Shown: positions 7,619 to 14,057, numbered from the stretch's first letter. The stretch is 16,031 nt of DNA from Syntrophaceae bacterium UBA5744 (GCA_002419215.1 DIFQ01000111.1:17848-33878); one strand, 5' to 3'. Numbers and translations are program-made. Notes: generated from the letters alone by a model not told the origin.

Positions 7619-8656
7619 TCACAGCTGGATGGCGACCTCTCTCAGGAGGTCGATCTCGTCGAGGGCGATGCCGGAGCCCCGGGCCACCGTGGACAGGGGA
7701 TCATCGGCCACGCTGATGGGAAGCCCCGTTTCCTCACGGAGCAGCACATCGATGTTCCTCAACAGTGCGCCGCCGCCGGTGAGCACGATGCCGCGGTCGA
7801 CGATGTCGCCCGCCAGTTCCGGCGGCATCTGTTCCAGGGCGTCGCGGATCGTGTCGACAATGATGCTCACGGGCTCCGCGATGGCTTCCCGGGCCTCTTC
7901 CGAGTTGATCTCGATGATCTTGGGGATGCCCGAGATGAGGTCCCTGCCCTTGACCTCGACGGTCTTGGGCTCATCGTCCGGGTAGGCGCAGCCGATGGTC
8001 GTCTTGATCATCTCGGCCGTGCGCTCGCCGATGAGAAGGCTGTACTTGCGCTTCAGGTACTGCACGATGGCTTCGTCCATCTTGTCGCCGGCCACTCGGA
8101 CCGACTTGGCGTAGACGATGCCGGAGAGGCTGATCACGGCCACTTCCGTCGTGCCGCCGCCGATGTCGACCACCATGGAGCTTACGGGCTCCTTGATCGG
8201 GAGCCCCGCGCCGATGGCTGCCGCCATGGGCTCCTCGATGAGATACACCTCGCGGGCGCCGGCCGACTCGGCCGTTTCCTTCACGGCCCGTCGCTCCACC
8301 TGGGTGACCCCCGAGGGGATCGAGACGATGATGCGGGGCCGGATCAGGGTCCGGCGATTGTGGACGCGCTGGATGAAATGACGGAGCATGGCCTCCGTGA
8401 TGTCGAAATCGGCGATGACGCCGCCCTTCATGGGCCGGATGGCTTCGATGTTGCCGGGCGTCTTGCCCAGCATGAGCTTCGCCTCGGCGCCGACGGCGAG
8501 CACTTTCTTGAACCCGCGGGAATCGCGGTGAACGGCCACGACAGAGGGCTCGCGCAGGACGATGCCCTTGCCCCTCACGTAGACAAGCGTATTCGCCGTG
8601 CCCAGGTCGACGGCGAGGTCATTCGAAAATTTCCCGAGAATAAAGTCAAAAAGCAA
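7619..8656 (-). CDS. mreB: Rod shape-determining protein MreB (bacterial actin)
   Basis: An actin-like ATPase whose membrane-bound filaments direct the elongasome. It has 345 residues, the normal length. Actin-fold motifs are visible: phosphate 1 (DLGTANTLVYVRGKGIV, from residue 17), the connecting region with GVTQVERRAVKETAESAGA, phosphate 2 (VVDIGGGTTEVAVIS), and the adenosine motif (VLTGGGALLRN). The start is TTG at 8656-8654, with AGGAGG (8669-8664) 7 nt upstream. No ATG in the region gives the conserved N-terminus. It is the first gene of the mreBCD-mrdA-rodA block and is divergent from the PpiD-like gene. Confidence 0.98.
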   Translation of the reverse strand: MLFDFILGKFSNDLAVDLGTANTLVYVRGKGIVLREPSVVAVHRDSRGFKKVLAVGAEAKLMLGKTPGNIEAIRPMKGGVIADFDITEAMLRHFIQRVHNRRTLIRPRIIVSIPSGVTQVERRAVKETAESAGAREVYLIEEPMAAAIGAGLPIKEPVSSMVVDIGGGTTEVAVISLSGIVYAKSVRVAGDKMDEAIVQYLKRKYSLLIGERTAEMIKTTIGCAYPDDEPKTVEVKGRDLISGIPKIIEINSEEAREAIAEPVSIIVDTIRDALEQMPPELAGDIVDRGIVLTGGGALLRNIDVLLREETGLPISVADDPLSTVARGSGIALDEIDLLREVAIQL

Positions 8657-8685
8657 ATTCCTTCCTCCTGATGTTACTGCAGAAA

Positions 8686-8707
8686 TCGCCGGTCAACCCT
8701 CCGGCGA
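8686..8707. other. Perfect inverted repeat in the mreB leader
   Basis: TCGCCGG (8686-8692) and CCGGCGA (8701-8707) flank an 8-nt loop, between the predicted mreB transcription start and its ribosome binding site. It could be an RNA hairpin affecting mreB translation or stability, or a binding site for a dimeric protein. No T run follows, so it is not a terminator. Confidence 0.5.
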
Positions 8708-8723
8708 CTTACCAGAAAAATTC

Positions 8724-8752
8724 CCTATACAGCATTTAGACAGGCGAATCAA
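8724..8752 (-). promoter_or_regulatory. Promoter candidate for the mreB operon
   Basis: On the minus strand TTGATT (8752-8747), a 17-nt spacer and TATAGG (8729-8724) give 4 of 6 matches in each box. Transcription would begin near 8717, with a 60-nt leader before the TTG start of mreB. The position in the divergent mreB/PpiD spacer supports it. Confidence 0.5.
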
Positions 8753-8791
8753 TGCATTTTTGCGAAATAATTATTGCTTTTTCACCTCAAT

Positions 8792-8797
8792 TATAAT
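8792..8797 (+). promoter_or_regulatory. -10 box for the PpiD-like gene
   Basis: A perfect TATAAT lies 38 nt upstream of the ATG at 8836, in an AT-rich stretch. No good -35 box is found at 16-18 nt; TTATTG at a 15-nt spacing (8771-8776) is the nearest. It is a plausible but unproven sigma70 promoter. Confidence 0.45.
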
Positions 8798-8835
8798 AGG
8801 GATTTTCCCTTATATCGAACTTCGAGGGGCACCCC

Positions 8836-10440
8836 ATGCTTGAGTTCATGAGAAAACATGCCCAGAGCTGGCTCATCAAGGTCCTCCTGGGTCTCATCAT
8901 TGCCGTTTTCGTCCTGTATTTCGGTTCGACGCGCTGGAGCGATCCCGCGGAAGGGCTCGTGACGGTGGGCGACCAGATTATCACGTTCAACGATTACCGC
9001 AAGGAATACCAGAACCTTCTCGACATGTACCGACAGAGGCTCGGCGCCAACCTGACGGAAGAGGTCGTCAAGAGTCTCAATCTGAAGCAGCAGGCCCTGG
9101 ACAATCTGGTCAACCAGGCGGTATTGCGCATCAAGGCCGACGAGATGGACATCCGGGTGAGCGACGAGGAGGTCCGGGCCATCATCGTCATGCAGCCCGC
9201 CTTCCAGCGCGACGGCGTCTTCGACCCCAAGCGCTACGAGCAAATACTTCGCTATCAGCGGATGAGCCCCGAGGAATTCGAGGCCTTGCAGAAGAAGGCC
9301 ATCCTGGCGGGCAAGGTGCAGGACATCTTCCGCCAGGGCGTGAAGGTCTCCGAAAAGGAATTATCCGATCTTTATCGGCTCCAGTCGGAGCGGGTGAACG
9401 TGGAGATCTTCAAGCTCCCGGCCGGGGCCTGCCGCGGCAAGGCAAGCGCCACCCGCGAGGATCTGGAAAAATATTATGCCGATCGCAAGGACGAGTTCCG
9501 GATCCCCGCAAGGGTCCAGGTCAAGGTCTTGACCTTCGCCGCCGAGGATTTCATGAGGAAGGTGGACGTTTCCGATGCGGAGATCCGCAGCGCCTACGAC
9601 GCCAACAAGAGCCGCCTGCCCCAGGTAAAAGGCGCGCCGGTTCCCTTCGAGTCCGTGAAGGGCCGTATCGCCGAGGAAATCCGCCTGATCAAGGCCATGA
9701 ACCTGGCCGCAGGGGACGCCAAGAAGGCCCACGACACGATCTACCAGGAGGAGAACTTCGAGGCCTACGCCTCAAAGCAAGGCCTTCGCATCCAGGAACG
9801 GGGTTTCTTCTCCGTCAAGGACATGCCGGCGGAGCTCAAGCAGATCCGTGACGCGGAGACCCAGCTCTTCAGCATCCGCGTGGGTGAGATCACCCCCGTT
9901 CTCTCGTCGCCCCGGGCCCACTATGTGATCAAGGTCACGGCAAAAAAAGAAGCGACCACCCCCCCCTTCGAAGAGGTGAAGAAAGACGTGGAGGAGCGCT
10001 GGGCCGCCGTGGAGTCGCTCAAGCTCTGCCGCAAGGAGGCCGAGGCCGCCCTGGAGAGACTGCGCAAAGGCGAAGACTTCCGGAGCGTGGCGAAGCAGAC
10101 GGGCGCCGAGGTGTTGGAGACGGGGCTCTTTGCGCCCGGCTCGGAGATCCCCAAGGCCGGCTCGTCTCCGGAGCTGATGAACGCCGTATTCCAGCTCTCC
10201 GAGAAGGCGCCGTACCCTTCAGAGGTGTACGCCACAAACGACGGCACTCTCATCATCCCCCGGTTCAAGGATCGCAAGCGTGTCGACGACGGCTCATGGG
10301 AAAAGCAGAAGGACATGATCAAGGTCATCCTGCTCAGGGCCAAGGAGTCGGAATACTTCCAGGCATGGCTCAAGGACGTGCGCGAGACGATGGAGAAGGA
10401 CGGAAAGATCAAGATGAGCGACAACGTTCAGAAGTTGTAA
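8836..10440 (+). CDS. PpiD/SurA-type periplasmic chaperone with a degenerate parvulin domain
   Basis: A membrane-anchored periplasmic folding factor of the SurA-N/PpiD type, 534 residues. The N-terminus (MLEFMRKHAQSWLIKVLLGL) has the PpiD layout: a short cytoplasmic tail, then one membrane helix at about 12-30. A SurA-like chaperone domain follows at about 40-180, with VTVGDQIITFNDYRKEYQ and NQAVLRIKADEMDIRVSDEE. Residues about 205-385 correspond to the parvulin region. There I see the end strand HYVIKV (362-367) but not the usual ARHIL strand or the GGDLGWF loop, so isomerase activity may be lost. GAGGGG lies 6 nt before the ATG. It is divergent from mreB and is followed by a strong terminator. 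It probably acts on exported and outer-membrane proteins (inference). Confidence 0.85.
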   Translation: MLEFMRKHAQSWLIKVLLGLIIAVFVLYFGSTRWSDPAEGLVTVGDQIITFNDYRKEYQNLLDMYRQRLGANLTEEVVKSLNLKQQALDNLVNQAVLRIKADEMDIRVSDEEVRAIIVMQPAFQRDGVFDPKRYEQILRYQRMSPEEFEALQKKAILAGKVQDIFRQGVKVSEKELSDLYRLQSERVNVEIFKLPAGACRGKASATREDLEKYYADRKDEFRIPARVQVKVLTFAAEDFMRKVDVSDAEIRSAYDANKSRLPQVKGAPVPFESVKGRIAEEIRLIKAMNLAAGDAKKAHDTIYQEENFEAYASKQGLRIQERGFFSVKDMPAELKQIRDAETQLFSIRVGEITPVLSSPRAHYVIKVTAKKEATTPPFEEVKKDVEERWAAVESLKLCRKEAEAALERLRKGEDFRSVAKQTGAEVLETGLFAPGSEIPKAGSSPELMNAVFQLSEKAPYPSEVYATNDGTLIIPRFKDRKRVDDGSWEKQKDMIKVILLRAKESEYFQAWLKDVRETMEKDGKIKMSDNVQKL

Positions 10441-10452
10441 ACTTCTGAACGC

Positions 10453-10484
10453 GGATTCGGGCTTCAGGCTTCCGGATTCGGGCT
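10453..10484. repeat. Degenerate heptamer repeat after the PpiD-like gene
   Basis: GGATTCG-GGCTTCA-GGCTTCC-GGATTCG-GGCT are 7-bp units in register, beginning 12 nt after the stop codon. The consensus (GGnTTCn) differs from the other arrays in the window, but period and placement are the same. It precedes the terminator. Confidence 0.8.
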
Positions 10485-10493
10485 GAAAAATGG

Positions 10494-10528
10494 AAAGGGT
10501 CGCGGAGCTTCCATCCGCGACCCTTTTT
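10494..10528 (+). terminator. Strong intrinsic terminator of the PpiD-like gene
   Basis: A perfect 13-bp stem, AAAGGGTCGCGGA (10494-10506) with TCCGCGACCCTTT (10514-10526), has a 7-nt loop and a T tract to 10528. It separates the plus-strand gene from the convergent peptidase gene. On the other strand a short T-rich stretch also follows, so it may act in both directions. Confidence 0.95.
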
Positions 10529-10539
10529 CGTTCCACCCC

Positions 10540-10567
10540 GATACCCGAGCCCCTATACCCGATACCC
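10540..10567. repeat. Heptamer repeat abutting the peptidase stop codon
   Basis: GATACCC-GAGCCCC-TATACCC-GATACCC are four 7-bp units in register; the last unit ends within the TAG stop of the minus-strand peptidase (10567-10569). The family is the same as at 6593-6627 and 6651-6678. Confidence 0.88.
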
Positions 10568-11454
10568 TATTTTTGTCCAAATTCCCCCGTGTCGATCCAC
10601 TCGCTCTTCACGAGCGACCACCAGTCCAGGGCAAGCTCCTTCAGCACATACTCATAGGGGAGCCAGCCGTAGCCTTTCTCACCCCACTTGACGCCCCAGG
10701 AATTGCGGATGAGGATAGCCCCCGTCGTCTCAGGCCCACCGGGGCTTGTGTTGCGGATCTTCATCTTGTTGTCGTAGCCGACGGCCATCACGGCGTGACC
10801 GCCCAGGAGCTTTTCGCTCTTTCCCGGGTATGGGATCTTCCCGGTCTTTCCCGCCTGGTCGATGGAGTTGTACACGCTGAATCCGAACATGGAGGGCAGT
10901 CCCTCCGCGAGCTTTGTCTTGATCTGGGTGAGAAGCTCCGCGCGGGAGATGCCGGGCGGGTCGAGACGGTAGTACTGGATGGCCTGGTAGTTCTGGGCAA
11001 AGGCATAGCAGAAGGCGGGCGGCTCCTTGTCGAAGTCCTCGGCCTTGTATGGCCAGTACTCCTCGGGGGGCACGCCGAAGAGGACCAGGGCTCCCATGGC
11101 CGTTCGTAAAAAGGCCCCCGTGTCCCCCGTCCAGTGCAGGAGGTTGCGGGTGACCTTGTAGAGAAAGAGCCGCGAGGCCTCTACGTGTCTCCCAAAGGCC
11201 CGCATCTCGAAGTACTCCACCATCCCGACCCCTGCCTGGGCTGTGCAGGAGCCGATCTTCCCCTGGTCCTCCACGGGCGAGCACCAGGACCGCAGATCGC
11301 AACTCGCCGGCAGCCTGGCTTTCTTTTTCCTGTCACCATCGGCCCGCATCTGTTTCATCAGCGGCAGAATGGTTTTCGTGTCAGCCGTGTAATCCCGGAA
11401 GTCGGGATAGTCTGGGAGCCAGCCCATTGAGGGTCGTTCAAAGAACTCGGGCAT
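10567..11454 (-). CDS. Papain-like cysteine peptidase (C1 family)
   Basis: A 295-residue protein with a complete papain-type active site: Q64 for the oxyanion hole (VEDQGKIGSC), nucleophile C70 (GSCTA), H220 (LLGGHAVMAVGYD) and N251 (ILIRNSWGVKWGEKGYG). It opens MPEFFERPSMGWLPDYPDFR, the short N-terminus typical of bacterial C1 homologues. There is no long inhibitory prodomain and no recognisable signal peptide, so location and activation are unclear. Its substrate is unknown. The chosen ATG at 11454 has AAAGGTG about 9 nt upstream; an in-frame extension of 20 residues to 11514 looks non-coding. It is the last gene of the minus-strand cluster with the exported protein and lipoproteins, 76 nt after its neighbour. 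Confidence 0.9.
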   Translation of the reverse strand: MPEFFERPSMGWLPDYPDFRDYTADTKTILPLMKQMRADGDRKKKARLPASCDLRSWCSPVEDQGKIGSCTAQAGVGMVEYFEMRAFGRHVEASRLFLYKVTRNLLHWTGDTGAFLRTAMGALVLFGVPPEEYWPYKAEDFDKEPPAFCYAFAQNYQAIQYYRLDPPGISRAELLTQIKTKLAEGLPSMFGFSVYNSIDQAGKTGKIPYPGKSEKLLGGHAVMAVGYDNKMKIRNTSPGGPETTGAILIRNSWGVKWGEKGYGWLPYEYVLKELALDWWSLVKSEWIDTGEFGQK

Positions 11455-11530
11455 GGGTTTTTCACCTTTCTTCAAACACAGGCATTCGGCGTCTGGCGCG
11501 CGGCAACAGGTCAAATCCGCGCGGGCAAGG

Positions 11531-12169
11531 TCAATCCACCCTTATCCAGTAGGAATTGCTCCAGTTGATGCGCCGGCCGTCCGGGCTGACGGTCCCATGC
11601 TCCTTCCAGTCGATCGCCTCGATCTGCCCGGCGCCGACGAGCCTGCCGCGCGAGCGCTCCTCGGGCGTCCTGTGAATGATGAGGGTGAGGGTCGTCCCCT
11701 GCTGCTGGATGCTGCAGTCGGCCACTTTGCGCCCCCCCCGGTATCCCTCCCACTTGCCGGCCAGAGAGACCGTCGCGGGCGGGGAAAGGGTCTGCCGCGC
11801 ACGGCCGATACTGGGGCCCCATCCCACATTCGAGTCCCTGTAAGCACCCTTCACAATGCGGCCGCCGTCTTCAAGGATCCAGTCGTAGTCGATCACGTAG
11901 CCGTTGGCGTGGGTAATCGAGAACCGCACGCGGCTGTCCTTGCGGCATATGCTGAAGCCCTGCTTCACCAGGGCCTGAGGCGTCCCGACCCCTGCGGGCT
12001 CGGAAACGGTGCACGTGGTGAAGTCGATGCGGTACACGTGCCCGAAGCTCTGATGCTGCCAGTAGTTCATCACCTCGTACTCGACCACGTCGTTGGCCAG
12101 GGCGTGGCTCAACGGGATCATCCCCAGAACGGCAACAACAAGCACCCACGACAGGCAACGTTTCTTCAT
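11531..12169 (-). CDS. Exported protein of unknown function
   Basis: I do not recognise this 212-residue protein. It starts with a clear Sec signal peptide (MKKRCLSWVLVVAVLGMIPL, then SHALA before the likely cleavage at ALA-N, about residue 25). The mature part is polar and likely beta-rich. It has two cysteines in a loop region (about 53 and 75), which could form a disulfide in the periplasm, and a third near 155. The C-terminal half (LAGKWEGYRGGRKVADCSI onward to NWSNSYWIRVD) alternates short strands and turns like a small beta-barrel or lipocalin-like fold, a guess from pattern only. AAGGAG lies 6 nt before the ATG. It is between the Slp-like lipoproteins and the C1 peptidase on the same strand. 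Confidence 0.75.
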   Translation of the reverse strand: MKKRCLSWVLVVAVLGMIPLSHALANDVVEYEVMNYWQHQSFGHVYRIDFTTCTVSEPAGVGTPQALVKQGFSICRKDSRVRFSITHANGYVIDYDWILEDGGRIVKGAYRDSNVGWGPSIGRARQTLSPPATVSLAGKWEGYRGGRKVADCSIQQQGTTLTLIIHRTPEERSRGRLVGAGQIEAIDWKEHGTVSPDGRRINWSNSYWIRVD

Positions 12170-12257
12170 CCATCACTCCTTTCGTTTCTCGGGTTGAACA
12201 CGGAATCCGCCCCGCCCTGCCTGCAACGACCGCCGTTCCGGTGCGGCGCCTGCCCCG

Positions 12258-12797
12258 TCACCACCCGTACGGCCGGCCCCAGGGCCCCCAGGGGCGCCAC
12301 GGGTAATACGGGGGTCCCCAGTACCAGGGGTCGTAATCGTACGGCGGGTACGGGACCCTCTGCTCCCAGAGTTTCACTTCCTTCGCACGCACCACGGGGT
12401 ACGTGTACCGGATCTCCCCGATGGGGTGGGTCTCCTTGCCGCTGACCTCGCCGCCCACGGTCACCTCGCGGCCTTTCTTGAAAATGTCGGGATCGAGGAA
12501 CCGGTCAACCCGGATGATGAACCGGCCCTGCGAGCTGTCGAGATCCGTCGGCCGCTGCTGCATATCCAGGGCCGTCTGTATGACCTTGATGGCCGTCGAT
12601 TCTTTCAGGTTCGTCGTTTCGATGATCACGCCGCCCCAGATGACCATCTCCCCCAGATACGTGTCGGGGTTTTTCTGGATCTCCGAATAGGGGGCACTCG
12701 CATCCGCCTGCCGGCGGATATCCTGCGATATGGGTGCGCAGGCCGCAAGGGCTGCAAGGAAGAAAAAGAAAATGACCCTGGTGCCGATTTTCACCAT
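12258..12797 (-). CDS. Slp-family outer-membrane lipoprotein with an aromatic tail
   Basis: A 179-residue lipoprotein related to the Slp family (starvation-inducible outer-membrane lipoproteins). The signal peptide ends in lipobox LAAC with Cys20 as the acylation site; the residues after it (AP) do not suggest inner-membrane retention. Slp-like features follow: YLGEMVIWGGVIIETTNLKE, a polar SSQGRFIIRVDRFLDP block, and GREVTVGGEVSG. The last 30 residues are rich in Trp, Tyr and Pro (WYWGPPYYPWRPWGPWGRPY), an unusual low-complexity tail. The ATG overlaps the stop of the upstream paralogue by 7 nt and has only a weak ribosome binding site, so translation is probably coupled. Confidence 0.85.
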   Translation of the reverse strand: MVKIGTRVIFFFFLAALAACAPISQDIRRQADASAPYSEIQKNPDTYLGEMVIWGGVIIETTNLKESTAIKVIQTALDMQQRPTDLDSSQGRFIIRVDRFLDPDIFKKGREVTVGGEVSGKETHPIGEIRYTYPVVRAKEVKLWEQRVPYPPYDYDPWYWGPPYYPWRPWGPWGRPYGW

Positions 12798-13303
12798 CGA
12801 CCTGTACCCACACCGATGCCAAACTGAAATGCCGGACCCGGCCCGTAGGCGGGGTAATAATAATCCTCTGTTTTCCAGAGATAGGTTTCCCGTTCGAGCA
12901 GCACGGGAACGTTGTGCGGCCTGTCATTGAGCATGATCACCTGGCCGCCCTGGACCACCCCCGCCACGGTGATCTTGCGCCCTTTCTCATAAACGAGGGG
13001 ATCGGCAAACCGTTTGAAGATCACGATGAAGCGGCCCTGGGAGGACGCCGTGTTGTCGGGCCGTTGCTGCGCCCCCAGGGGAAGCTGGAGGACCTGCACC
13101 CGGGTTTCGCTTTCTTTCACGACGGTCTCGATGATCTGCCCGCCGAGGATGACGAGGGATCCCCGATGCCGGTCGGGCTGCTTCTGAAGATCCGTGAAGG
13201 TCACCTTGTCGTCGGCTTCCTGCACGACGCGGGTCGACAAAACCGACGTGCACCCGGACAGGATGAACGACAGGATGACGGCAAAGGCGATTTTTTTCGC
13301 CAT
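12791..13303 (-). CDS. Slp-family outer-membrane lipoprotein, upstream paralogue
   Basis: A 170-residue lipoprotein, paralogous to its downstream neighbour. The signal peptide MAKKIAFAVILSFILSGC has lipobox LSGC with Cys18 as the acylation site. Shared blocks include VILGGQIIETVVKESET, AQQRPDNTASSQGRFIVIFK and GRKITVAGVVQGG. Its tail is Tyr/Gly/Pro-rich (YYYPAYGPGPAFQFGIGVGT) but lacks the Trp-rich run of the paralogue. It is the first gene of the minus-strand envelope cluster and has a promoter candidate 46 nt upstream. The function of Slp proteins is poorly known; family context suggests envelope stress or stationary-phase roles. Confidence 0.85.
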   Translation of the reverse strand: MAKKIAFAVILSFILSGCTSVLSTRVVQEADDKVTFTDLQKQPDRHRGSLVILGGQIIETVVKESETRVQVLQLPLGAQQRPDNTASSQGRFIVIFKRFADPLVYEKGRKITVAGVVQGGQVIMLNDRPHNVPVLLERETYLWKTEDYYYPAYGPGPAFQFGIGVGTGRW

Positions 13304-13348
13304 GAGGCAATCCCCGGAAGGACGTTGAAACCACTGAATCTGGCAGTT

Positions 13349-13377
13349 ATTCTAAGACATCCCCCGCCGATGAGCAA
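13349..13377 (-). promoter_or_regulatory. Promoter candidate for the Slp lipoprotein cluster
   Basis: On the minus strand TTGCTC (13377-13372), a 17-nt spacer and TAGAAT (13354-13349, 5 of 6 to consensus). It would give a leader of roughly 40 nt before the ATG at 13303. Confidence 0.45.
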
Positions 13378-13419
13378 ACATAAAATTGCTGTCTCCTTTG
13401 ATGACGATCGTGTATGTTT

Positions 13420-13435
13420 GCGGCCTTACGGCCGC
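13420..13435. other. Short perfect hairpin, GCGGCC-TTAC-GGCCGC
   Basis: A 6-bp GC stem with a 4-nt loop in the divergent spacer between the Slp cluster and the small membrane protein. No T run follows. It could be an operator or leader hairpin of the small gene. Confidence 0.4.
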
Positions 13436-13448
13436 TGGCACAAGGTTC

Positions 13449-13467
13449 AAGGCTAAAGGCTAAAGGT
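13449..13467. repeat. Short AAGGCTA heptamer repeat ahead of the small membrane protein gene
   Basis: AAGGCTA-AAGGCTA-AAGGT is the same heptamer, in opposite orientation, as the nine-unit array at 3121-3183. It runs almost directly into the AAAGGAG ribosome binding site of the gene at 13488. Confidence 0.8.
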
Positions 13468-13487
13468 AAAAAAGGAGATTTCACAGA

Positions 13488-13730
13488 ATGGACAAGAAAA
13501 TCATCGTCATCGTCGGATTCGTCGTGCTCTTTGTTTTCACACTTCTCTACTGGACGCGGTTCCAGGTCGTCGATGTCCACGCCATGAACGGTGTGGGGTT
13601 CTACAAGATCAATCGGCTGACGGGTGAAACGGTCCTCGTGAGCGGCCTCGACCAGATCCGGATCATGCCCGTGAAGGACCTCGATCAGCCGAGCCTCCAG
13701 TTTCCCGCACCCGGTAAGGGGCAACAGTAA
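13488..13730 (+). CDS. Small membrane-anchored protein of unknown function
   Basis: An 80-residue protein I do not recognise. It has a strong N-terminal membrane helix (MDKKIIVIVGFVVLFVFTLL, residues about 4-22) followed by a short soluble part with VDVHAMNGVGFYKINRLTGE and a Pro/Gln-rich end. A single N-terminal helix with a two-residue positive patch suggests an inner-membrane protein with a periplasmic tail. AAAGGAG stands about 10 nt before the ATG, and the start is well supported. It is flanked by spacers and no operon partner is seen. Confidence 0.7.
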   Translation: MDKKIIVIVGFVVLFVFTLLYWTRFQVVDVHAMNGVGFYKINRLTGETVLVSGLDQIRIMPVKDLDQPSLQFPAPGKGQQ

Positions 13731-13761
13731 TATGCGCTGCCGTCTTTCCCCCTCACCCTAC

Positions 13762-13785
13762 CCCTCTCCCTCGGGGGGGAGAGGG
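13762..13785. repeat. REP-like palindrome, CCCTCTCCC / GGGAGAGGG
   Basis: A perfect 9-bp inverted repeat with a 6-nt loop, preceded by CCCTCACCCTAC. This sequence style matches the dispersed CCCTCTCCC palindromes known in many proteobacterial genomes. It is in the 327-nt spacer between the small membrane protein and the BMP gene. Apart from this palindrome, the octamer array and the BMP promoter, I see nothing in that spacer. Confidence 0.7.
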
Positions 13786-13870
13786 AAATCAAGGAATGGG
13801 AGCTTCATAGGCCGCCCCCGGCAAGGGACAGCAGTGATCTTCTGCGCTCACCTGCCGGCATGAACCCTGC

Positions 13871-13969
13871 GAAGTTAAGAAGAGCAGAAGTGAGGAAGAG
13901 CGGAAAAAAATGAAGAATTAAATCCACGCCGCTCTTCTGCTCTTCCGCGCTTCCTAAACTTCCTTTTTT
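13871..13969 (+). terminator. Inverted octamer array forming a large imperfect hairpin with a T run
   Basis: The left arm consists of 8-bp units GAAGTTAA-GAAGAGCA-GAAGTGAG-GAAGAGCG (13871-13902). The right arm (13930-13962) is the inverted counterpart: CGCTCTTC-TGCTCTTC-CGCGCTTC followed by CTAAACTTC. Between them lies an A-rich loop, and six T residues follow at 13964-13969. It could terminate transcripts of the small membrane protein gene before bmp. The construction from short periodic units is like the heptamer arrays. Confidence 0.6.
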
Positions 13970-14014
13970 CAGGCTGCCCGCTGCGGCTTTTTCATACCCC
14001 TCGGCCGGGATATC

Positions 14015-14023
14015 TGGTAGAAT
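14015..14023 (+). promoter_or_regulatory. Extended -10 promoter candidate for the BMP transporter operon
   Basis: TGGTAGAAT matches the extended -10 form (TGn + TAGAAT, 5 of 6) 35 nt upstream of the ATG at 14058. No convincing -35 box is present, which an extended -10 can tolerate. Confidence 0.4.
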
Positions 14024-14057
14024 TCCCACCTCGAAAAACAATCCAGGAGGTGGGGGC

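Noticed and set aside
7607..8671. A 354-codon plus-strand open frame opposite mreB
   Set aside because: It mirrors mreB exactly in extent, and the mreB motifs show the coding strand is minus.
11455..11514. A 20-residue N-terminal extension of the C1 peptidase
   Set aside because: The extension (MTCCRAPDAECLCLKKGEKP) is not family-like, and the ATG at 11454 has its own ribosome binding site.
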